A stretch of 64,000 bases of DNA from Serpens gallinarum. Lineage in GTDB: Bacteria > Pseudomonadota > Gammaproteobacteria > Pseudomonadales > Pseudomonadaceae. Position numbers and translations under genes: made by a program. The notes below the pieces were generated by a model. That model saw nothing but the letters and a program-made list of their open reading frames with translations, had not been told where the DNA came from and ran no database searches. This document shows positions 37,843 to 47,678 of the stretch, one piece after another (within the stretch, counting starts at the first letter, position 1; every line of letters begins with the position of its first letter). Location of the stretch: NCBI RefSeq assembly GCF_014836765.1, contig NZ_JACSQG010000001.1:925029-989028 (forward strand), in the 5' to 3' direction.

Positions 37843-37890
37843 GTAGGGCGGGCGCCGATACCGGGTCGAGGTGTCGGCGCCACGGGCTAC
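37843..37890. repeat. REP-like palindrome between dppA and dppB
   Basis: Inner stem GGCGCCGATACC / GGTGTCGGCGCC (one G-T pair on one strand) with a seven-base loop, flanked by GTAG and CTAC ends. It begins seven bases after the dppA stop codon on the minus strand. Such a structure at the 3' end of a binding-protein gene can protect the upstream mRNA and lower permease expression, as shown for REP sequences after malE; here that is inference. Confidence 0.7.
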
Positions 37891-37896
37891 AACCCT

Positions 37897-39498
37897 TTAT
37901 TTCTCCAGGCTCACGCCATAGAACGAATTGAGGCCGAACGGGCTGACCTTGAAGTCCTTCACCTCGAAACGCATCGGCTGATTGACCGTGGAATGCGCGA
38001 TGGGGGTAATGGGTACTTGGCGCTTGAGCACCTGCTGGGCCTGGCGGTACAGCTCGCCGCGCTGGGCCTGGTCGGTGATGCGTTTGCCGTCCTTGATCAG
38101 CGTGTCGTAGGCCGGGTCGCACCATTTGGAGAAGTTGTTGCCGTTCACGGCGTCGCAACCATAGAGGGTGCCCAGCCAATTGTCCGGGTCGCCGTTATCA
38201 CCGGTCCAGCCGATCAGCATGATGTCGTGTTCGCCGGCCTTGGCGCGCTTGAGGTATTCGCCCCACTCATAGCTGACGATATTGGTCTTGATGCCGATCT
38301 TCGCCCAGTCGGCCTGGAGCATTTCCGCCATCAGGCGAGCATTGGGGTTGTAGGGGCGCTGTACCGGCATGGCCCACAGCGTGAAGGTGGTGCCTTCGGC
38401 AATGCCGGCCGCCTTGAGCAGGTCCTTGGCTTTTTCCGGATCGAAGGGCGCGTCCTGAATGTTCTCGTCATAGGACCATTGACTCGGCGGCATGGCATTG
38501 ACGGCGCGCTGCCCGGCACTCTGGTAAACCGCCTTGATGATCGCCGGTTTGTTCACCGCCATGTCCAGCGCCTGGCGTACCTCCAAGCGATCGAGCGGCG
38601 AATGGGTGACGTTATAGGCAATGTAGCCCAGGTTATAACCGGGCTGTTCGAGGATGCGCAGCTTGGGATCACGCTTCATTGCATCAAGATCGGCGGGGCG
38701 GGGGTTGAGTGTGATGTGGCATTCGCCGGCCCTTAGTTTCTGATAGCGCACCGAAGAATCGGTGTTGATCGCGAAGATCAGGTTGTCGAGTTTGACGTCG
38801 TCCGGTTTCCAGTAATCAGGATTGCCTTTGAAGCGGATCTGCGCGTCTTTCTGGTAGCGGCTGAACACGAACGGACCGGTACCGATGGGCTTCTGGTTAA
38901 TGTCCGCAGCTCGACCGGCCTTGAGCAACTGATCGGCGTATTCGGCGGAATGGATCGAGGCGAAGCTCATTGCCAGGTTTTGTACGAAGGCGGCATCAAC
39001 ACTGGCCAGGGTGAAGCGAACCTGATATTCGCCGAGCTTTTCCAGCGAGGCGATGTTGCCGTCCATGCCCATGTCGGTGAAGTAGGGAAATTCCGTGGCG
39101 TAGGCGGTACGAAATGGATGATTCTTGTCGAGCATGCGCTCGAAGGTGAACAGCACATCGTCGGCGTTGAAGGTGCGGGTCGGTTTGAAATACTCGGTGC
39201 TGTGGAATTTCACGCCCTGGCGCAGGGTGAAGGTGTAGGTCAGGCCGTCCTCGGAAACCTCCCAGCGTTCCGCCAGGCCGGGTTCCACCGTGGTGCCGCC
39301 GCGTTCGAACTGGGTAAGTCGGTTGAAAACGGTTTCTGCCGAGGCGTCGAAATCGGTACCAGTGGTGTACAGGCCTGGATCGAAGCCAGCGGGGCTGCCT
39401 TCGGAGCAGAACACCAGGGTATCGGCGGCTTGGGCCAGTGGCGTGGCGGCCAGCAGTCCGACGGCGAGAAGGGGAGGGAGAAGGGCAATTCTGCGCAT
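37897..39498 (-). CDS. dppA: Dipeptide ABC transporter periplasmic binding protein DppA
   Basis: Solute-binding protein of the SBP_bac_5 family, 533 residues, with a signal peptide ending TPLAQA. The mature part shows FCSEGSPAGFDPGLYTTGTDFDAS, GLAERWEVSEDGLTYTFTLRQGVKFH and DPDNWLGTLYGCDAVNGNNFSKWC, standard for DppA. Two Cys pairs typical of DppA are present. First gene of the operon dppABCDF on the minus strand; the order and spacing, with hairpins after dppA and dppB, suggest much higher DppA output than that of the permease. Confidence 0.93.
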   Translation of the reverse strand: MRRIALLPPLLAVGLLAATPLAQAADTLVFCSEGSPAGFDPGLYTTGTDFDASAETVFNRLTQFERGGTTVEPGLAERWEVSEDGLTYTFTLRQGVKFHSTEYFKPTRTFNADDVLFTFERMLDKNHPFRTAYATEFPYFTDMGMDGNIASLEKLGEYQVRFTLASVDAAFVQNLAMSFASIHSAEYADQLLKAGRAADINQKPIGTGPFVFSRYQKDAQIRFKGNPDYWKPDDVKLDNLIFAINTDSSVRYQKLRAGECHITLNPRPADLDAMKRDPKLRILEQPGYNLGYIAYNVTHSPLDRLEVRQALDMAVNKPAIIKAVYQSAGQRAVNAMPPSQWSYDENIQDAPFDPEKAKDLLKAAGIAEGTTFTLWAMPVQRPYNPNARLMAEMLQADWAKIGIKTNIVSYEWGEYLKRAKAGEHDIMLIGWTGDNGDPDNWLGTLYGCDAVNGNNFSKWCDPAYDTLIKDGKRITDQAQRGELYRQAQQVLKRQVPITPIAHSTVNQPMRFEVKDFKVSPFGLNSFYGVSLEK

Positions 39499-39599
39499 GT
39501 TGACCTCGGATTGTTATCGTTGTGATCAGAGGCGCGTCAGGCGACGCGATGCGTGAAGCTTTGCAGGCTATTGGCGGAGTGCAAGGAGCGGGGCTTGTT

Positions 39600-39624
39600 G
39601 CGATGGGCCGGGTGGACCCATCGC
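39600..39624. repeat. Inverted repeat between the SIMPL gene and dppA
   Basis: GCGATGGG / CCCATCGC, eight perfect pairs around a nine-base loop. It lies 36 bases downstream of the SIMPL gene stop and 100 bases upstream of dppA, both on the minus strand. No T-run follows, so it is not a classic terminator. Confidence 0.4.
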
Positions 39625-39660
39625 GTCACGATCTTTTCGATTCTTCGATAAGCTTAGCCG

Positions 39661-40368
39661 TCAGGGCATCAGCACTTCGATCATGCCGTCGGCATTCACC
39701 GTGATACGACTGGTTCCGGCTTCGACCTGCGGGGCGGCGTCGGCGGCTTCCATCATGGTGACCTTGGCCGCGCTGCGGTACAGCATCGGTTGCTGGAAGC
39801 CGGAGCTGTTGAGATTGAGATTGACCAATTTGTAACCCTTGCCGCCCAGCGCTTCGCTGGTCAGCTTGGCCCGCTCGCCAAAGGACATAACCGCCTCTTT
39901 GAGCAGGTTATCCTCGTGCTGCTTGCGCAGTTCGGGGGAGATGCTGAAGGTCATGTTGCCCATGCTCAAGGTGTTCAGCAGTTCGCCAGTGAGTTGCGAC
40001 AGCGCAGCGAAATCATCGCTTTCCAGGCGCAGTTCGGCGCGCTCGCGCCAGGCGCGGATCTTCTGGCCTTTGTCGTCATACACCGGATAACTGCGCCGAT
40101 TGCCCATGCTGGTGGTGACGCCCTTGGCCTGGCGCGCTTGGGTCACGGCGGCGTTGAGTGTCTGGGTGATCTCACTGGCCAGCCGGGTTGGATTGGTGTT
40201 TTGCGCTTCGGTGTAGAGGGTGACGTGCATGCGGTCATGGGTCACTTCCTGGCTGACTTCGCTGCGCAGGGAGACTTGGTTGTAGCGAGGTTCTTCGGCG
40301 ATGGCCGGCACGGCGGTGCACGCCAGGCACAGGGCTAAAACAGAGGGGAGGCGCGAGAAGGCAAGCAT
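39661..40368 (-). CDS. SIMPL domain-containing (DUF541) periplasmic protein
   Basis: A 235-residue exported protein of the SIMPL/DUF541 family: signal peptide ending TAVPAIA, then NQVSLRSEVSQEVTHDRMHVTLYTEAQNTNPTRLASEI. Related proteins form oligomers and are linked to oxidative stress or to envelope functions, but the role is unsettled. The ORF is open upstream; ATG 40368 is chosen because the signal peptide starts there (MLAFSRLPSVLAL). It is divergent from roxS with ~230 bases between starts. Confidence 0.87.
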   Translation of the reverse strand: MLAFSRLPSVLALCLACTAVPAIAEEPRYNQVSLRSEVSQEVTHDRMHVTLYTEAQNTNPTRLASEITQTLNAAVTQARQAKGVTTSMGNRRSYPVYDDKGQKIRAWRERAELRLESDDFAALSQLTGELLNTLSMGNMTFSISPELRKQHEDNLLKEAVMSFGERAKLTSEALGGKGYKLVNLNLNSSGFQQPMLYRSAAKVTMMEAADAAPQVEAGTSRITVNADGMIEVLMP

Positions 40369-40596
40369 GGCTGGATTCCTTGTCCAATCGTAAAGGAGGC
40401 GAACAGCATAAACGCAGTTGCGGAGTGTGATGGGCCGTTCTTTGAAAACTTGTTGAGTGGTTCGACTCTGGCTGCAACGCACCTGTTGCGCAAGGTGAGC
40501 GGCGAGAGATGAGCAAGCCGCCAGAATTGCGGCGCTTTGCCGCACCGATCAGCCCAGGACGCTCGTTATACTCGCGTGGAATTAATGGAATCTACA

Positions 40597-41853
40597 ATGC
40601 GCGCACCTCTATTCATGCTGTCCGCCAGCCGGCAAAATCTCGGCCGGCTGGTCCTGATTCGTATTTTGGTACTGACGGCACAGGCGATGTCGGTGGGGCT
40701 GGCCTGGTTATCGGAGCTGGTTGTCCTGCCGTGGGTCGCGCTGGGCACGACCCTGGCCGTTTCCTCCTTGATCTGTGCGGCCACGGCGTTGCGCATGCGT
40801 CAGTCCTGGCCGGTCACCGATCAGGAATATGCGCTGCACCTGGCCTGCGATCTGCTCATACACAGTGTGTTGCTGTACTTTTCCGGGGGGGCCGGCAATC
40901 CCTTCGTGTCTTATTACCTGGTGCCGCTGACCATCGCGGCGGCCACCTTGCCCTGGCTGTATACCTTGCTGCTCGCCGCGTTAGGCTTGGCCAGCTACAG
41001 TGTGCTGCTGTTCTTCCATCATCCTCTGCAGCTGTTGATCACCCTCCAGGGCGAAATGCTCGATTACGGCATGTGGTTGAGTTTCGCGCTGGCGGCGGTG
41101 TTGATTACATTCTTCGTGGCCCGTATGGCCGAAGCCTTGCGCTATCAACAGCAACTGCAGGCGCAGCGGCAGGAGGCACTTCTGCGCGACCAGCAATTGC
41201 TGGCGGTGGCCGCCCAGGCTGCTGGTGCGGCCCATGAACTGAGTACGCCGTTATCCACCATGAGTGTGTTGCTCAAGGAATTGAGCCAGGAGTACCAGGG
41301 GCAACCCATGCTGCAAGATGACCTGGAATTGCTCCAGCAGCAGGTGAAACTGTGCAAGGGCACACTGCAAAACCTGGTGCGTGCCGCTGAGGCTGAGCGG
41401 CGCCAGGAAGTGGTGGAACAAACCGTTCGCGAATGGCTGGAAGGCGCCCTGCAGCGCTGGCACCTGATGCGCCCTGAGGCCACTTATCGTTATGAATGTC
41501 TGGGGCGCGGCACGCCACCGAGCCTGATGCCGCCGCCACCGCTGACCCAAGCCTTGTTGAATCTGTTGAATAACGCTGCCGATGCCGCACCGGATAACCT
41601 CGAAGTCCGCCTGGACTGGGATCATCAGTGGATCAGGCTGAGTATTCGTGACCATGGTGCCGGCGTACCGTTGGCCATCGCCGAACAACTCGGCAAGCCC
41701 TTCTTCACGACCAAGGGCAAGGGGTTCGGCTTAGGCCTGTTCCTCAGTCAGGCCAGCGTGACGCGTGCTGGTGGGACGGTAAAACTGTATAACCACGAGG
41801 ATGGCGGCACGCTCACCGAGCTGCGCTTGCCGCGCGTTTATGGCTTGCACTGA
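40597..41853 (+). CDS. roxS: Redox-sensing sensor histidine kinase RoxS (RegB/PrrB family)
   Basis: Membrane histidine kinase of the RegB/PrrB/ActS family, which responds to respiratory redox state and controls alternative oxidases and cyanide tolerance in Pseudomonas. Six hydrophobic segments occupy residues ~15-175. The conserved quinone-sensing patch GGAGNPFVSYYL is present, the H-box is AGAAHELSTPLSTMSVLL, the N-box LLNLLNNAADAAP, and the G-box GKGFGLGLFLSQASV. ATG 40597 is preferred: a -10-like TTATACT at 40566-40572 would put the transcript start too near the alternative ATG 40585. It yields 418 residues. roxR follows after 29 bases. Confidence 0.9.
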   Translation: MRAPLFMLSASRQNLGRLVLIRILVLTAQAMSVGLAWLSELVVLPWVALGTTLAVSSLICAATALRMRQSWPVTDQEYALHLACDLLIHSVLLYFSGGAGNPFVSYYLVPLTIAAATLPWLYTLLLAALGLASYSVLLFFHHPLQLLITLQGEMLDYGMWLSFALAAVLITFFVARMAEALRYQQQLQAQRQEALLRDQQLLAVAAQAAGAAHELSTPLSTMSVLLKELSQEYQGQPMLQDDLELLQQQVKLCKGTLQNLVRAAEAERRQEVVEQTVREWLEGALQRWHLMRPEATYRYECLGRGTPPSLMPPPPLTQALLNLLNNAADAAPDNLEVRLDWDHQWIRLSIRDHGAGVPLAIAEQLGKPFFTTKGKGFGLGLFLSQASVTRAGGTVKLYNHEDGGTLTELRLPRVYGLH

Positions 41854-41882
41854 TGTGCCTGGCCGCAAGCTGAGGAGAAAGC

Positions 41883-42443
41883 ATGACTGAAGAAACCCTG
41901 TTTGAAGGCGAAGAGCACCCTCATATATTGCTGGTGGATGACGATCCTACGTTCACCCGCGTGATGGCGCGGGCCATGGAGCGTCGTGGGCTGAGAGTAA
42001 GCGTGGCCGGCTCCGCAGAGGAGGGGTTGGCTGCAGCGCGCCGAGACCTGCCTGAGTACGCCGTGCTGGATCTGAAAATGGAAGGGGATTCCGGCTTGGT
42101 GCTGCTACCCAAGCTGTTGGAGCTGGACGCGGAGATGCGCGTATTGATCCTTACCGGTTATTCCAGCATCGCCACCGCCGTAGAGGCGATCAAACGCGGT
42201 GCCTGCAATTACCTGTGCAAGCCGGCGGATGCCGATGATGTACTGGCGGCACTGTTATCCACCCATGCGGATCTGGACAGCCTGGTGCCCGATAACCCCA
42301 TGTCGGTGGATCGCCTGCAGTGGGAGCATATTCAGCGCGTCCTGGCTGAGCATGAAGGCAATATTTCAGCCACCGCGCGTGCGCTGGGCATGCACCGACG
42401 TACGCTGCAGCGCAAACTGCAAAAGCGTCCCGTTAGGCGCTAA
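41883..42443 (+). CDS. roxR: Response regulator RoxR (RegA/PrrA family)
   Basis: DNA-binding response regulator, 186 residues. The receiver domain has the acidic pair LLVDDDPTF, the phosphorylated Asp in YAVLDLKMEGDSGL, the switch Thr in ILTGYSSIATAVEAIKRGA and the Lys in YLCKPAD. The short C-terminal Fis-type helix-turn-helix is EHEGNISATARALGMHRRTLQRKLQK, a RegA-family hallmark. Paired with RoxS. GAGGAG lies before the ATG. Confidence 0.93.
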   Translation: MTEETLFEGEEHPHILLVDDDPTFTRVMARAMERRGLRVSVAGSAEEGLAAARRDLPEYAVLDLKMEGDSGLVLLPKLLELDAEMRVLILTGYSSIATAVEAIKRGACNYLCKPADADDVLAALLSTHADLDSLVPDNPMSVDRLQWEHIQRVLAEHEGNISATARALGMHRRTLQRKLQKRPVRR

Positions 42444-42555
42444 CCGTGTGGTGAATCAAGGCTGAGGCGCTGCTCCTAAGGTCGAAGCGAAGCCAGCGCC
42501 AGGTGCTGGCATTGCGTTACCATGCAGGGCTTCCGAACAGCCAAAGTACCTTTGC

Positions 42556-43497
42556 ATGCTTTCCTTGATTTCCCAGACCTTGGGCGTCACTGCTCCGGTC
42601 TTTGTCATGTTGTTTCTGGGCGCGCAGCTCAAGCGCGTTGGCTGGATTGACGTTGCCTTCATCAACACAGCGTCCAATCTGGTCTTCAAGGGCACCTTGC
42701 CGGCCCTGCTGTTTCTCGCCTTGTTGCGTACCGACCTTGGCACCGCAGTGCAGCCGAAACTGATCGGCTATTTCGTGGTGGCCACGCTGGTCAGCTTCTT
42801 CATTGCCTGGGCGTGGGCCATGGTGCGTTGTCCGCGTGAAGATCGCGGTGTGTACGTGCAGGGCGCGTTTCGGGGCAATAACGGCATCGTCGGGCTGGCA
42901 CTGGCCACCAGCCTGTATGGCGATTACGGGCTGTCGCTGGGTGGCGTACTCGCCGGGGTGGTGATCATTTGCTACAACGTGCTTTCGGCCGTCATCCTCG
43001 CGCTCTACAGCCCGAGCGCCAAGTCCGATCCGTGGAGCATTCTCAAGAGCATTTTGGGTAATCCACTGATCATCGGCGTAGTCGCGGCGCTGCCCTTTGC
43101 CTATTGGCACATTCCCTTGCCCGCTTGGCTGCTGACGTCGGGCAACTATTTCGCCCAGATGAGTCTGCCGTTGGCGTTGATCTGTATTGGCGCGACGCTT
43201 TCCTGGTCTTCGCTGCGCGAGAGCGGGGCATTGGCCATGAGTTCCAGCCTGATGAAAATGCTCTGGTTGCCGTTGTTGCTGACGGTGGGCGCCTGGTGGT
43301 GCGGCTTTCGTGATGCCCAGCTAGGCATTCTGTTCCTGTATTTCGCCTCCCCGACCGCGGCGGCCAGTTTCGTCATGGCCAAGGCGGTGGGGGCCAATCA
43401 TCAATTGGCGGCGGCGATCGTTGCCATCACTACGCTGCTGGGAGTGCTGAGCATCAATATCGGCTTGTTCATCTTGCAATGGGCTGGGTGGATCTAG
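42556..43497 (+). CDS. AEC family (auxin efflux carrier-like) permease
   Basis: Inner-membrane transporter of 313 residues with about ten hydrophobic helices; VFVMLFLGAQLKRVGWID and GNNGIVGLALATSLYGDYGL, plus the late SPTAAASFVMAKAVGANHQLAAAIVAITTLLGV, match the AEC/PF03547 family. Bacterial members move malate, malonate or similar anions; the substrate here is unknown. It lies 112 bases after roxR and may be cotranscribed with it. Confidence 0.87.
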   Translation: MLSLISQTLGVTAPVFVMLFLGAQLKRVGWIDVAFINTASNLVFKGTLPALLFLALLRTDLGTAVQPKLIGYFVVATLVSFFIAWAWAMVRCPREDRGVYVQGAFRGNNGIVGLALATSLYGDYGLSLGGVLAGVVIICYNVLSAVILALYSPSAKSDPWSILKSILGNPLIIGVVAALPFAYWHIPLPAWLLTSGNYFAQMSLPLALICIGATLSWSSLRESGALAMSSSLMKMLWLPLLLTVGAWWCGFRDAQLGILFLYFASPTAAASFVMAKAVGANHQLAAAIVAITTLLGVLSINIGLFILQWAGWI

Positions 43498-43505
43498 CGG
43501 CGCCT

Positions 43506-43565
43506 GCCGGAGCCAGCCAAAAGCCACAAGCTGGAGCAGGCTTGCTTGAGGCTTGCAGCTCCGGG
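43506..43565. terminator. Possible shared hairpin between the convergent AEC and RDD genes
   Basis: CCGGAGC and GCTCCGG pair across an imperfect, GC-rich interior that also contains related CAAGCTGGAGC / GGCTTGCAGCTCC segments. It fills most of the 75 bases between convergent stop codons. No T-run is present, so termination is a guess. Confidence 0.3.
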
Positions 43566-43572
43566 CCTCGGC

Positions 43573-44070
43573 CTACTTCTTGTGCGCATTCTTCGGTAGC
43601 TGTACCACGTGGCTGTCGGAATAGATGTCATGCCAGCTGCGCTTTTGCTTATCCCACAGCACCCACAAAAAACCCAGGCCGAAGAACAACCAGGAGCCAA
43701 TGGCAACAATGAAGCGCAACAGTGCTTGCCAGAGGTCGATGGCTGTGCCGTTGGCGTTCTGGATGCGAATGCCCCATACCTGCATGCCCAGGGTTTGACC
43801 TGTGTGGGTCCAGAATTTGGCAAAAAAGCCAAACAAGCTGAACAGCAGAATGGTCGAGAGCAACGGGTCGATATCCAGTGCGCCGCTTTCCGCCATGATC
43901 TTTAATTGCTCGCCGCCGTAAATCAGGCGCAGCAGGCCATGCTGATAAACCAGCGTGACGACCATAACCAGCGCAACGCATAACAGGAAATCATAAAAAA
44001 TGGCTGCCAGGCGACGTGGAAAGCCGGCGGGGGGGAAGTCGCCCTGGGGCTTGAGGGTGTGCTTGGGCAT
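43573..44070 (-). CDS. RDD family membrane protein
   Basis: A 165-residue inner-membrane protein with the family motif in RRLAAIFYDFLLCVALVMVV (Arg and Asp in the first helix), two more hydrophobic segments, and TLGMQVWGIRIQNANG before the last. RDD proteins are of largely unknown function; some act as sodium/proton exchangers. It is transcribed on the minus strand, ~50 bases past the cold-shock gene terminator. Confidence 0.87.
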   Translation of the reverse strand: MPKHTLKPQGDFPPAGFPRRLAAIFYDFLLCVALVMVVTLVYQHGLLRLIYGGEQLKIMAESGALDIDPLLSTILLFSLFGFFAKFWTHTGQTLGMQVWGIRIQNANGTAIDLWQALLRFIVAIGSWLFFGLGFLWVLWDKQKRSWHDIYSDSHVVQLPKNAHKK

Positions 44071-44117
44071 GGAAAATCTCTAATGGCCGGTGCGATCCGT
44101 CATTCTAAAAGGGCGGG

Positions 44118-44155
44118 CACAAAAAAGCCCCTGATGTTGCCATCAGGGGCTCTTC
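44118..44155 (-). terminator. Intrinsic terminator of the cold-shock gene
   Basis: On the minus strand: stem AGCCCCTGATG / CATCAGGGGCT with a short loop, followed by six T. It begins about 12 bases past the csp stop codon. Confidence 0.85.
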
Positions 44156-44166
44156 AAAGCAGCGGC

Positions 44167-44379
44167 TTAGCCCAGGATCTGGACCTTGTCAGCCTGCATG
44201 CCTTTTTGGCCTTGTACGGCTTCGAAGGTGACTTTTTGGCCTTCTTTCAGGCTCTTGAAGCCGTTACCTTCGATAGCGCGGAAATGCACGAACAGATCCG
44301 GACCGCTTTCGGGGGTGATGAAGCCAAAGCCCTTCTCGTCGTTGAACCATTTAACGGTGCCGGTTTGACGATTCGACAT
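44167..44379 (-). CDS. CspA-family cold-shock protein
   Basis: A 70-residue single cold-shock domain that binds single-stranded RNA and DNA. RNP1 is KGFGFITP and RNP2 is LFVHFRAI, both intact, and the start [17 protein letters not shown] is standard. AAGGAA lies seven bases before the ATG. A candidate promoter far upstream gives a leader of about 155 bases, which is usual for temperature-controlled csp mRNAs. The nearest named homologue cannot be fixed from sequence alone. Confidence 0.94.
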   Translation of the reverse strand: MSNRQTGTVKWFNDEKGFGFITPESGPDLFVHFRAIEGNGFKSLKEGQKVTFEAVQGQKGMQADKVQILG

Positions 44380-44717
44380 GTCTTATTTCCTTGAAACTAG
44401 AGTTGATGGCAGCCTCTATGACAACAGAGGACTGGAACTGGTTGCAGAGAGTAAGAGAAGTCGAGCGGGATGTAGCGGATCTGGAGGATCTACCGCACCA
44501 GGTCACGATTCAACAGCGACCCATGCAAACACAGTGAGGCACACTCTACGTAAATCTCAGGCAAAAGCCAACCCCCAGAGCGTGCCTTGAAAAAAGGGCA
44601 AAAAGCTCCGGGAAACAAGCTGCATCGATGTCATCGAGGCACAAAGGATAGGGTGAGGAAGACTTGAAGCGTAAGGCAGGCCACAGAAATCCTGCGGCCA
44701 GGGGGACAATATTTTTA
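44380..44717 (-). other. 338-base non-coding region: csp leader and upstream DNA
   Basis: Between the csp start and tRNA-Leu. The part next to csp (to about 44536) would be the 5' untranslated leader, containing several short self-complementary stretches. Beyond it lies the candidate promoter. The remaining ~145 bases toward the tRNA gene show no frame or repeat that I can support; they should also hold the processing region downstream of the tRNA. Confidence 0.5.
44543..44571 (-). promoter_or_regulatory. Candidate sigma-70 promoter of the cold-shock gene
   Basis: On the minus strand: TTGGCT, 17 bases, TAGAGT. Two moderate matches at ideal spacing put the transcript start near 44536, about 155 bases before the csp ATG. 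Confidence 0.35.
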
Positions 44718-44804
44718 TGGTGCCTCGGGAGAGACTCGAACTCTCACTCTGTCGCCAGAAACGGATTTTGAATCCGCCGCGTCTACCGATTCCGCCACCG
44801 AGGC
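44718..44804 (-). tRNA. tRNA-Leu (CAA)
   Basis: On the minus strand the sequence begins GCCTCGGTGGCGGAATCGGT and ends GAGTCTCTCCCGAGGCACCA. It has a long variable arm (class II tRNA) and encoded CCA. The anticodon loop TTCAAAA gives anticodon CAA, reading UUG codons. The acceptor GCCTCGG / CCGAGGC pairs perfectly. Confidence 0.96.
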
Positions 44805-44910
44805 AATGGCGGCGAAGTATAGGGATGTGCCAGCATCCGGTCAATCCCGTTTGCGTGGTCAGATTGCAGTATTTCCGTTAAGCTTTATGCCCCTGCTAAA
44901 CGGCCACACC

Positions 44911-47090
<2,180 letters not shown>

Positions 47091-47143
47091 TAAAAGTCGT
47101 TTTAACTCATAACGAATCCAAACCATTGCAACAGGAGTGTTAC

Positions 47144-47473
47144 ATGAGCTTTTTGATTCCCGCCGCCTACGCTGACGCTGCCGCTCCGGCTGCTGCCGGT
47201 TCCGGCTTTGAGTGGATTTTCCTGGTCGGTTTTCTGGTCATCTTCTACCTGATGATCTGGCGTCCCCAGGCCAAGCGCGCCAAAGAGCACAAGAACTTGC
47301 TCGGTAGCCTGCAAAAGGGCGACGAGGTTGTCACTGGCGGTGGTATCACCGGTAAAGTGGTCAAGGTAACCGACGACTACGTGGTGCTGGAAGTGGCTGA
47401 CAATGTCGAGCTGAAATTCCAGAAAGCTGCTGTGGTTGCGACCCTTCCCAAGGGTACGCTGAAGGCCCTCTGA
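47144..47473 (+). CDS. yajC: Preprotein translocase subunit YajC
   Basis: Small inner-membrane subunit of the SecDF-YajC complex, 109 residues. One hydrophobic helix (WIFLVGFLVIFYLMIW) is followed by the family signature RPQAKRAKEHKNLLGSLQKGDEVVTGGGITGKV. AGGAG lies seven bases before ATG 47144. It follows tgt by 53 bases and precedes secD by 205, where two hairpins occur. Confidence 0.95.
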   Translation: MSFLIPAAYADAAAPAAAGSGFEWIFLVGFLVIFYLMIWRPQAKRAKEHKNLLGSLQKGDEVVTGGGITGKVVKVTDDYVVLEVADNVELKFQKAAVVATLPKGTLKAL

Positions 47474-47636
47474 GATCCCGTCCACGATTTGCCGCGCTGC
47501 GGTGATGCTGGACTCGAGTTGGCTGCGAAATGCTGCTTACAGCTTGTAAACTCCACTTCTCGGCTGATTCCGCCTGGCCCATCCTGGCGATGGCGAGTCG
47601 TGAGCTGATTATCTCGACGAGTTCTTCTTTTCTTAC

Positions 47637-47671
47637 GGGGCGCTTTTCAGCGCCCCGCTTTTCTAAGCGGG
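47637..47671 (+). promoter_or_regulatory. Two overlapping hairpins immediately upstream of secD
   Basis: Hairpin 1: GGGGCGC / GCGCCCC (47637-47643 / 47650-47656) followed by GCTTTTCT, terminator-like. Hairpin 2: CCCGCTT / AAGCGGG (47654-47660 / 47665-47671) with a four-base loop, ending seven bases before the secD ATG. They share three bases, so they cannot both form completely. Hairpin 2 also covers the only purine-rich stretch near the start. A regulatory role is inference; a partial terminator between yajC and secD is the simpler reading. Confidence 0.5.
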
Positions 47672-47678
47672 CGGCGTC

